Below, piece by piece: positions 7,191 to 14,914 of a stretch of 17,318 nt of DNA (positions are counted from its first letter, which is position 1; every line of letters starts with the position of its first letter). Where the stretch lies: the NCBI GenBank assembly GCA_029983575.1, contig JASBZE010000032.1:1-17318 (forward strand). Reading direction: 5' to 3'. Below the pieces are notes generated by a model that had not been told where the DNA came from, ran no database searches, and saw only the letters and a program-made list of their open reading frames with translations. Source of the stretch: Peptostreptococcaceae bacterium (GTDB lineage: Bacteria > Bacillota > Clostridia > Peptostreptococcales > Peptostreptococcaceae). Made by a program: the position numbers and the translations under genes.

Positions 7191-8075
7191 ATGAATTTAC
7201 AGGAGATGATCCTCGCTCTTCAAAGTTTCTGGGCAAAAAATGGATGTATAATGATGCAACCATACGATGTCGAAAAAGGAGCGGGAACTATGAACCCAAA
7301 TACTTTTTTGAGGTCTTTAGGACCAGAACCATGGGAGGTTTGCTATGTTGAACCTTCTAGGAGACCGGCGGATGGAAGATATGGAGAAAATCCAAACAGA
7401 CTGTATCAGCACCACCAATTTCAGGTTATTTTAAAACCTTCGCCAGCAGATATTCAGGACTTATATTTAGATAGTTTAAAGGCGATAGGTATAAATCCAG
7501 AAGAACACGATATTAGATTTGTTGAAGACAACTGGGAGGCCGCTACAATTGGAGCTTGGGGCCTTGGTTGGGAGGTTTGGTTAGACGGTATGGAAATTAC
7601 TCAGTTTACTTACTTCCAACAGGTTGGAAACATTGAGTGCGAGCTAGAGACTGGCGAGATAACTTACGGCCTTGAGAGAATTGCCATGTATATTCAAAAT
7701 GTAGATAATATCTACGATCTTAAATGGAATGACGAAATTACATATGGCGAGGTATTTAAAAAGCAAGAGTACGAAAATACGCTTTACTCTTTTGAAGAGT
7801 GTAACGCCGATTTGTTGTTTATGCTCTTTGATGAGTATGAAAAAGAAGCACTTCGCCTTATAGGTAAGGGGATAATAATTCCGGCTTATGATTATGTGCT
7901 AAAGTGCTCACATACTTTTAATACCCTTGAAGCAAGGGGAGCCATAGGTGTTAGTCAGAGGGCATCGTTTATTGCGAGAGTCAGAAACATGGCTAAGTCT
8001 ATAGCTGAAGGATATATTAAACAAAGAGAAAGCATGGGCTATCCATTGCTAAAGGCAGGTGTTGGAAATGAGTAG
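7191..8075 (+). CDS. glyQ: Glycyl-tRNA synthetase alpha subunit
   Basis: A 294-residue alpha chain of the tetrameric (alpha2beta2) bacterial glycyl-tRNA synthetase. It holds the class II catalytic core that makes glycyl-adenylate. The family segments GAGTMNPNTFLRSLGPEPW (31-49) and VEPSRRPADGRYGENPNRLY are intact, as is EITQFTYFQQVG. The length is normal. The ATG at 7191 follows AAAGGGGG by seven bases. It has its own promoter after the upstream terminator and overlaps glyS by eight bases, so the two subunits are translated in a coupled way. The upstream neighbour recO and the downstream ccpN fit the Firmicutes order. Confidence 0.98.
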   Translation: MNLQEMILALQSFWAKNGCIMMQPYDVEKGAGTMNPNTFLRSLGPEPWEVCYVEPSRRPADGRYGENPNRLYQHHQFQVILKPSPADIQDLYLDSLKAIGINPEEHDIRFVEDNWEAATIGAWGLGWEVWLDGMEITQFTYFQQVGNIECELETGEITYGLERIAMYIQNVDNIYDLKWNDEITYGEVFKKQEYENTLYSFEECNADLLFMLFDEYEKEALRLIGKGIIIPAYDYVLKCSHTFNTLEARGAIGVSQRASFIARVRNMAKSIAEGYIKQRESMGYPLLKAGVGNE

Positions 8076-10131
8076 AAATTTTGTTTTTGAAATTGGAGTT
8101 GAAGAGTTGCCCGCTGCCTATGCCTATGACTGCATGGATCAGCTTAAAGACAACGTAATTCAAAACCTTAAAGACAATAGGTTGGATTTTAAGGATGTAG
8201 AAGTTTTTGGTACTCCAAGAAGGCTTACGATTATAATTAGTGACTTGGCGTACAAACAAAAGGATTTAGAGGAAGAGTTAAAAGGTCCTTCTAAAAATAT
8301 AGCAGTTGATTCTGATGGAAATCTTACAAAGGCTGCCATTGGATTTTTAAAAGGAAAAGGCCTAACTGAAAAAGATATCTTCTACAAGGATGTAAATGGT
8401 TCAGAGTATTTATTTGCTATAAAAAACGAGGTTGGAGCGGATTCAAAGGAGATATTAAAAACCGTAATTCCTGATTCTATTAAGTCTATTACCTTCCCTA
8501 AGACTATGCACTGGGGTGGTCTTAACCTGAAGTTTGCAAGACCTATAAGATGGACACTAGCTCTATTAGATGATGAGGTAGTCAATATAGATTTAGAAAC
8601 TATAGTTTCATCTAACATAACCAATGGACATAGATTTTTAGGAGAAAAAAATATAGAAGTAAAGAGCTTTGATGATTATTTTAAGGTTATGGAGGATAAT
8701 TACGTAATCTTAGATCACAATAAAAGAAGGGATATTATTGACAAACAAGTCAAAAAGGTAGCTAGCTCTCTAGGAGGAGAGGCTGAGATAGACGACGGCC
8801 TACTAGATGAAGTGAACTTCTTGGTTGAATATCCAACTGCTTTTTACGGAGAATTTGACAGAGATTACCTAGATATTCCTAAGCAAGTGGTCATAACACC
8901 TATGAAGCAGCACCAGAGGTATTTCCCAGTATTAAAAGGAGATAAACTGCTTCCGTATTTTATAGGGGTTAGAAATGGTAGCGACTACATGATAGAGAAT
9001 GTAAAAAAAGGAAACGAGAAGGTACTTGAGGCTAGGCTTGCCGATGCGTTGTTCTTCTACAAAGAAGACCTCAGATTTGATCTCGACTACTTTAGGGATA
9101 AGCTTAAGACAGTCGTATTCCAAGATAAACTCGGAACTATATACGAAAAAACAGAGAGGCTTAAAAAGTTGGCTCCAGATATTTTCTCTACCATCGCAAA
9201 GGGAGAGGATACTAAAAACATCATCAGGGCTGCTGAGATTTCAAAAGCTGACTTGGTGACTCAGATGGTATTTGAGTTTGATGAGCTTCAAGGTTATATG
9301 GGCCAAGAGTATTCAAAGGTTAAAGGGGAGAACATCGAGGTAGCTAAGGCTATATATGAACACTACCTACCTAGGTTCTCTGGAGATATACTTCCTGATA
9401 CAAAAGAAGGACAGGCGCTTTCTATAGCTGATAAGATGGACAGCATATGTGGATTTTTTGCTATAGGCATTCAACCTACTGGCTCACAAGACCCTTATGC
9501 ACTTAGAAGACAAGCACTAGGAGTATTAAATATCATTAAGGATAAGAAACTTGAAATTAGTATGGCAAAATTAATTTCTGATGCACTAGATGCTTATGAC
9601 AAACTTGATTTTAATAAGGATGAAGTAAAAAATAACGTAACTGAATTCTTAAAAGATAGGATTAAGAATATGTTAAAGGATATGGACGTTAGATATGATG
9701 TGATAGATGCTGTATTAGCTGGTGACATAGACAATATCTACGAGATCTTCCTAAAGGCATACGAGTTAAACGACTGGGTTGCTGGAAATATAGACGAGGT
9801 TTTAGTAGCTTTTAACAGGGTTTCTAATCTAGCTGTGAAGGCAGAAGACGATAAAGTCAAGCCAGAACTTCTAAAAGAGGCTCCTGAGGTTAATTTAAAT
9901 GATAAATTTGCTGAAATTAAACCTGTGTTTGCATCAGCTGTAAATGATAGAGACTACACTAAGGCACTTGATCTAATGACTGAAATCAAGCCTGAGATAG
10001 ACGCATTTTTTGAAAATATCATGGTAATGGACGAAGATATTGCCGTTAGAAACAACAGACTTGCAATACTAAAAAATATATATGACATGATGCTAGGAGT
10101 ATGCGACTTATCTAAAATAGTGTACAAATAA
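8068..10131 (+). CDS. glyS: Glycyl-tRNA synthetase beta subunit
   Basis: A 687-residue beta chain, which binds tRNA-Gly and completes the alpha2beta2 enzyme. The N-terminus (MSRNFVFEIGVEELPA) is the classic beta start. Characteristic segments such as TMHWGGLNLKFARPIRW and VVITPMKQHQRYFPV are present, and the helical C-terminal anticodon-binding region is complete. The ATG at 8068 has AGGTG six bases upstream and overlaps the glyQ stop. An in-frame GTG at 8059 is possible but lies in the ribosome binding site. The next gene starts 192 bases later, after a large hairpin. Confidence 0.98.
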   Translation: MSRNFVFEIGVEELPAAYAYDCMDQLKDNVIQNLKDNRLDFKDVEVFGTPRRLTIIISDLAYKQKDLEEELKGPSKNIAVDSDGNLTKAAIGFLKGKGLTEKDIFYKDVNGSEYLFAIKNEVGADSKEILKTVIPDSIKSITFPKTMHWGGLNLKFARPIRWTLALLDDEVVNIDLETIVSSNITNGHRFLGEKNIEVKSFDDYFKVMEDNYVILDHNKRRDIIDKQVKKVASSLGGEAEIDDGLLDEVNFLVEYPTAFYGEFDRDYLDIPKQVVITPMKQHQRYFPVLKGDKLLPYFIGVRNGSDYMIENVKKGNEKVLEARLADALFFYKEDLRFDLDYFRDKLKTVVFQDKLGTIYEKTERLKKLAPDIFSTIAKGEDTKNIIRAAEISKADLVTQMVFEFDELQGYMGQEYSKVKGENIEVAKAIYEHYLPRFSGDILPDTKEGQALSIADKMDSICGFFAIGIQPTGSQDPYALRRQALGVLNIIKDKKLEISMAKLISDALDAYDKLDFNKDEVKNNVTEFLKDRIKNMLKDMDVRYDVIDAVLAGDIDNIYEIFLKAYELNDWVAGNIDEVLVAFNRVSNLAVKAEDDKVKPELLKEAPEVNLNDKFAEIKPVFASAVNDRDYTKALDLMTEIKPEIDAFFENIMVMDEDIAVRNNRLAILKNIYDMMLGVCDLSKIVYK

Positions 10132-10150
10132 ATAAATTAGCTTATTAATT

Positions 10151-10215
10151 TGACGTCATCAAGCCTAACCTAGAGTAATTTCAATACTTTGCTTTAGGTT
10201 AGGAGGGTGACGTCA
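10151..10215 (+). other. Large hairpin with TGACGTCA ends, between glyS and ccpN
   Basis: The inner stem is CCTAACCTAGAG (10164-10175) with CTTTAGGTTAGG (10192-10203): twelve pairs including one G-U, with a 16-base loop. Outside it, after a 5/4 base internal loop, TGACGTCA occurs at 10151-10158 and again at 10208-10215, giving an outer stem of eight pairs. TGACGTCA is itself a palindrome. Only three T residues follow, so as an intrinsic terminator for glyS it is weak. It could be a terminator, an RNA-stability element or a protein-binding pair of sites. Confidence 0.75.
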
Positions 10216-10257
10216 TTTATAATACGAAAAATAAATAAACTTTTTTCTTTTTTATAT

Positions 10258-10299
10258 GTCACATTATTACCTAAATGTGTTATAATATTTAAGTAATAA
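10258..10299 (+). promoter_or_regulatory. ccpN promoter with overlapping palindromic operator
   Basis: TATAAT at 10281-10286 with TG at 10278-10279 is an extended -10. GTCACA at 10258-10263 is a passable -35 at 17 bases. Around the -10 box lie inverted arms TTATTACCTAAAT (10264-10276) and ATTTAAGTAATAA (10287-10299), matching at 12 of 13 positions with a ten-base centre. An operator at this place would block RNA polymerase, so autoregulation by the CcpN-like protein is the natural inference. Confidence 0.75.
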
Positions 10300-10323
10300 C
10301 AATTTATAATACACAGGAGAGAG

Positions 10324-10959
10324 GTGAGTAAGATTCAATATTCTAAAAGGCAGCTAAAAATCATTGAAATAGTTAAAGAAAATCAGCCGATAACTGGCGA
10401 GAACATAGCTGAGTCACTAAATGTAACCAGGGCTACAATACGTTCGGACCTCGCTGTTTTGACTATGACAGGTGTCTTGGATGCTAGACCTAAGGTCGGA
10501 TATTTTTACTCAGGAGAGAATAAGGTCAATCTGAATTTAAATAGGACGGCAGATATAAAAATCGGCGATATAATGAGTGTGCCGGTGGTAGCTAATCAAG
10601 ACGATAACGTATACGAGGTGATCGTAAATATGTTCCTCTCAGATGTTGGTAACATAATCATACTCGATAACGGAGAGCTATGCGGTGTAGTATCTCGTAA
10701 GGATTTACTCAAGTGTACGATAGGTGGATCGGATATAGAAAAAATGCCGGTCGGACTTATTATGACGAGGACGCCAAATGTGATAACTGTGACAGAAAGC
10801 GACAATATACTGACAGCGGCAAGGAGAATTTTGACTCACGAGGTAGATTTTCTTCCGGTTATTAGAAATAGACAAAAAAACGGCCAAGAGCTGGTTGAAG
10901 TCGTTGGAAGAATTTCAAAGACTAATATAACAAAAATATTCGTTGAAATGTTCGAGTAA
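10324..10959 (+). CDS. ccpN: CcpN-like transcriptional repressor (HTH and two CBS domains)
   Basis: A 211-residue regulator with the length and layout of Bacillus CcpN (YqzB). A winged helix-turn-helix is at about 8-55 (TGENIAESLNVTRATIRSDL), then two CBS domains at about 78-132 and 142-208 that would bind nucleotides. CcpN represses gluconeogenesis genes in the presence of glucose in B. subtilis; its targets here are unknown. The start is a GTG at 10324 with AGGAG at 10315-10319. Gene order glyS-ccpN-ppsR is the same as in Bacillus, which supports the assignment over other HTH-CBS proteins. Its promoter carries a palindrome suited to autoregulation. An 11-base tandem duplication spans the stop codon. 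Confidence 0.88.
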   Translation: MSKIQYSKRQLKIIEIVKENQPITGENIAESLNVTRATIRSDLAVLTMTGVLDARPKVGYFYSGENKVNLNLNRTADIKIGDIMSVPVVANQDDNVYEVIVNMFLSDVGNIIILDNGELCGVVSRKDLLKCTIGGSDIEKMPVGLIMTRTPNVITVTESDNILTAARRILTHEVDFLPVIRNRQKNGQELVEVVGRISKTNITKIFVEMFE

Positions 10960-10972
10960 TATTCGAGTTATA
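10951..10972 (+). repeat. 11-base tandem duplication across the ccpN stop
   Basis: TTCGAGTAATA (10951-10961) is followed at once by TTCGAGTTATA (10962-10972), 10 of 11 identical. The first copy holds the TAA stop (10957-10959). Confidence 0.8.
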
Positions 10973-11041
10973 TAAATTTTATCGAATTAAGCCAAATAGA
11001 GATTAATTATTAAGGAAAATTATTGATATTGGAGGTACAGC

Positions 11042-11878
11042 GTGGAAAAAATTTTGATTTACGCCATTTCTGACTCTATAGGAGAGACGGCGCAGCTTGT
11101 GGCTAAGGCAGCTATGTCTCAGTTTTACAAGAATGAGAGTTACGAGATTCGTAGGTTTTCCTATGTTTTTGATATGGAAACCCTAGGAGATATATTGGAT
11201 AGTGCAAAATCTGAAAATGCAATCATAGTCTATACCTTAGTCGAGGAAGACCTGTGCTCTGAAATTGAGAGGTATTGCGGAGAATTTAATTTGCAATGTG
11301 TGGATTTGATGACTGACCTACTAAAAAAAATACAGGCCAGGACGGATAAGAAACCAGCTAGGGAGCCTGGAATAATCAGAAGGTTAGACGAAAAATACTT
11401 TAAGAGAATTGAGGCGATTGAGTTTGCCGTTAAGTACGACGACGGAAAAGATCCGAGGGGAGTTCAAAAAGCAGATATCGTACTTCTCGGAATATCTAGA
11501 ACTTCAAAGACGCCGCTCAGTATGTACCTGGCAAACAGAAATATAAAGGTTGCCAACATACCGCTTGTTCCAGAAATACCAGTTCCAAAAGAGGTTTTTG
11601 AAATAAGTAAGAGGAGGATAATCGGACTTACGAATTCTCCTGAGAAACTTAATGAGATAAGATCAGAGAGGTTAAAGGCCCTCGGCTTATCAGACAAGGC
11701 GAATTACGCAAAGCTCGACAGAATACTTCAAGAGCTAGACTATGCTGAAGAGGTAATGAAAAAAGTCGGCTGCCCTGTTATCAACGTCGCTAATAAGGCG
11801 ATCGAGGAAACTGCGGGAATAATAGTCGACATAATGATGGAAAACGGCATAGAGATTCATCAGGATACAGAAGTCTAA
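11042..11878 (+). CDS. ppsR: Pyruvate, phosphate dikinase regulatory protein (kinase/phosphorylase)
   Basis: A 278-residue member of the DUF299 family, bifunctional ADP-dependent kinase and Pi-dependent phosphorylase that switches PPDK off and on. The N-terminus (ILIYAISDSIGETAQLVAKA) and the P-loop GISRTSKT at 150-157 are typical, followed by LSMYLANRN and PLVPEIPVP. The start is GTG at 11042 with GGAGG six bases upstream. Its target, ppdK, is the next gene, with the target threonine conserved, so PPDK and not PEP synthase is the likely partner. In Bacillus the homologue (YqfL) also follows ccpN, but without ppdK beside it. The shared operon with the CcpN-like regulator ties it to control of the PEP/pyruvate step. 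Confidence 0.95.
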   Translation: MEKILIYAISDSIGETAQLVAKAAMSQFYKNESYEIRRFSYVFDMETLGDILDSAKSENAIIVYTLVEEDLCSEIERYCGEFNLQCVDLMTDLLKKIQARTDKKPAREPGIIRRLDEKYFKRIEAIEFAVKYDDGKDPRGVQKADIVLLGISRTSKTPLSMYLANRNIKVANIPLVPEIPVPKEVFEISKRRIIGLTNSPEKLNEIRSERLKALGLSDKANYAKLDRILQELDYAEEVMKKVGCPVINVANKAIEETAGIIVDIMMENGIEIHQDTEV

Positions 11879-11879
11879 A

Positions 11880-11933
11880 AATCGATAGGATGTTGGTTTT
11901 GTTTACCATCATCCTACGATTAATATATTTTTT
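11880..11933 (+). terminator. Hairpin between ppsR and ppdK, possible attenuator
   Basis: The arms AATCG-A-TAGGATG-T-TGG (11880-11896) and CCA-T-CATCCTA-CGATT (11906-11921) pair over 15 bases, with one bulged A and one T-T mismatch. The loop is nine bases. A run of six T residues lies at 11928-11933, a few bases after the stem. The ppdK ribosome binding site starts only about ten bases further on, and I see no promoter between, so ppdK would depend on readthrough or on a processed transcript. Confidence 0.65.
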
Positions 11934-11954
11934 ATTTTCAAATGGAGGAAAAAA

Positions 11955-14588
11955 ATGAGCAAAAAATACGTATATCATTTTAGTGAAGGTTCAAAGGAAA
12001 TGAGGTCTTTACTGGGGGGCAAAGGCGCCAACCTAGCAGAAATGACTAAAATAGGTTTACCTGTTCCACAAGGTTTTACTATAACTACAGAAGCTTGTAA
12101 CGATTACTACGACAACGATCAAGTAATCAGAGAAGAGATTGTTAAAGAAATAAATGAAAATCTTGAAAGACTTGAAAAAGAACAGGGTAAAAAGCTTGGT
12201 TCAGACAAGAATCCTCTATTGGTTTCAGTAAGATCAGGTGCAGTTTTTTCAATGCCAGGTATGATGGATACGATTTTGAACCTCGGCCTAAACGACACAT
12301 CTGTTAAGGGCTTAGCAGAAAACACTAACAACGAGAGATTTGCTTATGACAGCTATAGAAGATTTATACAAATGTTCTCAGACGTTGCTATGGAAGTTCC
12401 TAAATATAAATTTGAAGCAGTGTTAGATAGGGTTAAGGATTCTATGGGATATAAGAGTGACACTGACTTGACTACAGAAGACCTTAAGAGCATAGTTGAG
12501 GAGTTTAAGGGAATATACAAAAAGGAAATAGGGGAGGACTTCCCTCAAGAGCCTAAAAAACAACTTATGCTTTCTATAGAAGCGGTTTTCAGATCATGGA
12601 ACAACCCAAGGGCTATTGTTTACAGAAGGTTACACGACATAGCTAATAACTTGGGAACAGCGGTAAATATACAGTCAATGGTTTTCGGTAATATGGGAGA
12701 TACATCAGGTACAGGTGTTGCATTTACTAGAAATCCAGCTACAGGAGAAAATAAATTATTCGGCGAGTACTTAATAAACGCCCAAGGTGAGGACGTTGTT
12801 GCGGGTATTAGAACACCTCAAAATATAAGCACTCTAGAAAACGAAATGCCTGAGATTTACAAGCAATTTGTAGATATAACTGAAAATCTAGAAAAACACT
12901 ACAAGGATATGCAGGATATTGAGTTTACTATTGAAAACGGTAAGCTATACATTCTTCAAACTAGAAATGGTAAGAGAACTGCTAAGGCTGCTATAAATGT
13001 TGCAGTTGATTTAGTTAATTCAGGTATGATTTCTAAAGAAGAGGCTATTATGAGAATAGAGCCTAATCAATTAAATCAACTCCTACACCCAACTTTCGAA
13101 GAACACGCCATTAAGGAGGCAAGATTGTTGGCTAAGGGATTACCTGCTTCACCTGGTGCTGCTTCAGGTAGAATCTACTTTAATGCAGATGATGTTGTCG
13201 CACATTCAAAAGATGGAGAAAAGACTCTACTAGTTAGGCTTGAGACTTCACCTGAGGATATAGAGGGTATGGTTAAAGCTGAGGGAATACTTACTGCTAG
13301 GGGAGGTATGACTTCTCACGCTGCGGTTGTTGCCAGAGGTATGGGTAAATGCTGTGTCGCTGGATGTGGAGAGATCAAAGTTGACGAAGCTAACAAAGAA
13401 ATTAGAGTTGACGGAATAACTGTTAAAGAAGGCGAGTACCTAAGTTTGGACGGTTCTCAAGGAACTGTTTACCTAGGAGATGTAGCTAAGAAAGGCGTAG
13501 AACTAACAGGTAACTTCGAAGTACTCATGGGATGGGTAGACGACGTTAGACAGATGATGGTTAGAACTAATGCGGATAACCCTAGGGATGCTAAATCAGC
13601 AATCAAGTTTGGCGCAGAAGGTATAGGACTTTGCAGAACTGAGCATATGTTCTTTGAAGAGGAGAGAATCCCAGCTGTTAGGGAAATGATTCTTTCAAAT
13701 ACAGTTGAACAAAGGGAAAAGGCCCTAGCTAAATTACTTCCTTTCCAAGAGCAAGACTTCTATGATCTATTCAAGGTAATGAATGGGCTTCCAATTAACA
13801 TAAGGCTATTAGACCCACCACTACACGAATTTTTACCTCATGATGACGAAGCAGCAAAGGCTTTGGCAGAAACTATGGGTATAAGTTTTGAAGATATTAA
13901 GAAGAGGATTATAGATCTTTCTGAGTTTAACCCAATGCTAGGTCACAGGGGTTGTAGACTTGCTATCACTTATCCAGAAATTTGCGTAATGCAAGCTAAG
14001 GCGATAATTCAAGGTGCAATTAGAGCTAAGAAAGAAGGGGTAGAGGTAGCTCCTCCAGAAATAATGGTTCCTTTGGTTTCTGAACCTAATGAGCTTAGAA
14101 TTATCAGGGAAATTATTGAGAAGACAGCAAATGAAATAATTGAAAACAGCGACGTTAAGGTTGATTATACAGTTGGTACTATGATAGAGATACCAAGAGC
14201 TTGTTTACTTGCAGATGAGATAGCTGAGGTTGCTGACTTCTATTCATTCGGTACAAACGACTTGACTCAAATGGGATTTGGATTCTCTAGAGATGACGCC
14301 GGCAAATTCCTAAATGAATACGTAGAGAGAGGAATACTAGAAAAAGACCCATTCCAAGTATTCGATCAAAAGGGAATTGGTAAATTGATGAAGATGGCTT
14401 GTGAGTTAGGTAGAGGAGTAAAACCTGAGCTAAAACTAGGTATATGTGGAGAACACGGTGGAGAGCCATCATCTGTAGAATTCTGCTACGAGCAAGGATT
14501 AAACTATGTTTCATGCTCACCATTTAGAGTACCTATAGCTAGACTAGCCGCTGCTCAAGCAACAATCAAAAATCCAAGAAATAAATAG
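11955..14588 (+). CDS. ppdK: Pyruvate, phosphate dikinase
   Basis: An 877-residue PPDK, which interconverts ATP, Pi and pyruvate with AMP, PPi and PEP; many anaerobes use it in glycolysis or gluconeogenesis. The nucleotide-binding domain is N-terminal (GGKGANLAEM at 21-30). The swivelling phosphohistidine domain has GGMTSHAAVVARG, with catalytic H455 and regulatory T453, the same numbering as the Clostridium symbiosum enzyme. The C-terminal PEP/pyruvate barrel includes GTNDLTQMGFGFSRDD and CGEHGGEP with catalytic C831. The ATG at 11955 has GGAGG six bases upstream. It follows ppsR, the gene for its regulator. It ends against a bidirectional terminator shared with topB. Confidence 0.98.
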   Translation: MSKKYVYHFSEGSKEMRSLLGGKGANLAEMTKIGLPVPQGFTITTEACNDYYDNDQVIREEIVKEINENLERLEKEQGKKLGSDKNPLLVSVRSGAVFSMPGMMDTILNLGLNDTSVKGLAENTNNERFAYDSYRRFIQMFSDVAMEVPKYKFEAVLDRVKDSMGYKSDTDLTTEDLKSIVEEFKGIYKKEIGEDFPQEPKKQLMLSIEAVFRSWNNPRAIVYRRLHDIANNLGTAVNIQSMVFGNMGDTSGTGVAFTRNPATGENKLFGEYLINAQGEDVVAGIRTPQNISTLENEMPEIYKQFVDITENLEKHYKDMQDIEFTIENGKLYILQTRNGKRTAKAAINVAVDLVNSGMISKEEAIMRIEPNQLNQLLHPTFEEHAIKEARLLAKGLPASPGAASGRIYFNADDVVAHSKDGEKTLLVRLETSPEDIEGMVKAEGILTARGGMTSHAAVVARGMGKCCVAGCGEIKVDEANKEIRVDGITVKEGEYLSLDGSQGTVYLGDVAKKGVELTGNFEVLMGWVDDVRQMMVRTNADNPRDAKSAIKFGAEGIGLCRTEHMFFEEERIPAVREMILSNTVEQREKALAKLLPFQEQDFYDLFKVMNGLPINIRLLDPPLHEFLPHDDEAAKALAETMGISFEDIKKRIIDLSEFNPMLGHRGCRLAITYPEICVMQAKAIIQGAIRAKKEGVEVAPPEIMVPLVSEPNELRIIREIIEKTANEIIENSDVKVDYTVGTMIEIPRACLLADEIAEVADFYSFGTNDLTQMGFGFSRDDAGKFLNEYVERGILEKDPFQVFDQKGIGKLMKMACELGRGVKPELKLGICGEHGGEPSSVEFCYEQGLNYVSCSPFRVPIARLAAAQATIKNPRNK

Positions 14589-14729
14589 GATTTGATATAA
14601 GTATAAGCCAAATAATAGTAATGGGTTTATGCAAATAAATAATAAAAAACTAAACGGTAAATAGGGTTTTGAAAATAAAATTGATAAGTCAGATTTTATA
14701 TACATAACCAATCCTAAGGCAAATGCCAG

Positions 14730-14791
14730 AAAAAGAGGAGCCTTGAGATACCAAAAGACGTACTTTTGGAGGTCTCGGAGCTCCTCTTTTT
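14730..14791. terminator. Bidirectional terminator between ppdK and topB
   Basis: AAAAAGAGGAGC (14730-14741) pairs perfectly with GCTCCTCTTTTT (14780-14791). An inner stem CCAAAAG (14751-14757) pairs with CTTTTGG (14763-14769) around a five-base loop, and GAGA/TCTC with flanking G-U pairs joins the two. The A-run on the left and T-run on the right make it work on both strands, as expected between convergent genes. The 141 bases between the ppdK stop and this hairpin hold nothing I can recognise. Confidence 0.92.
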
Positions 14792-14802
14792 CGATTTAAA
14801 AT

Positions 14803-14914
14803 CCTATGTTCTTTTTTGCTGGTTTTGCCTTTGATTTCATAAACCTATGTTCTTTTTTTGCTGGTCTGCCCTTTGATTTCATAAACCTATGTTCTTTTTT
14901 TGCTGGTTTTGCCC
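14803..14914 (-). repeat. 41-42-base tandem repeat at the 3' end of topB
   Basis: Two full units (14803-14843, 41 bases; 14844-14885, 42 bases) and a partial third from 14886 share CCTATGTTCTTTTTT and TTTGATTTCAT blocks. They differ in homopolymer lengths: a T-run of 6, 7 and 7, and C-runs of two or three. The topB stop (14887-14889) lies in the partial copy. Read in a different frame on the minus strand, the units encode lysine-rich 14-residue repeats. Confidence 0.9.

Noticed and set aside
14799..14882. Separate 28-codon lysine-rich gene downstream of topB
   Set aside because: It has no ribosome binding site of its own and is better explained as the lost tail of topB.
14803..14914. CRISPR array
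   Set aside because: The units are directly adjacent with no spacers, and they arise from the topB coding end.
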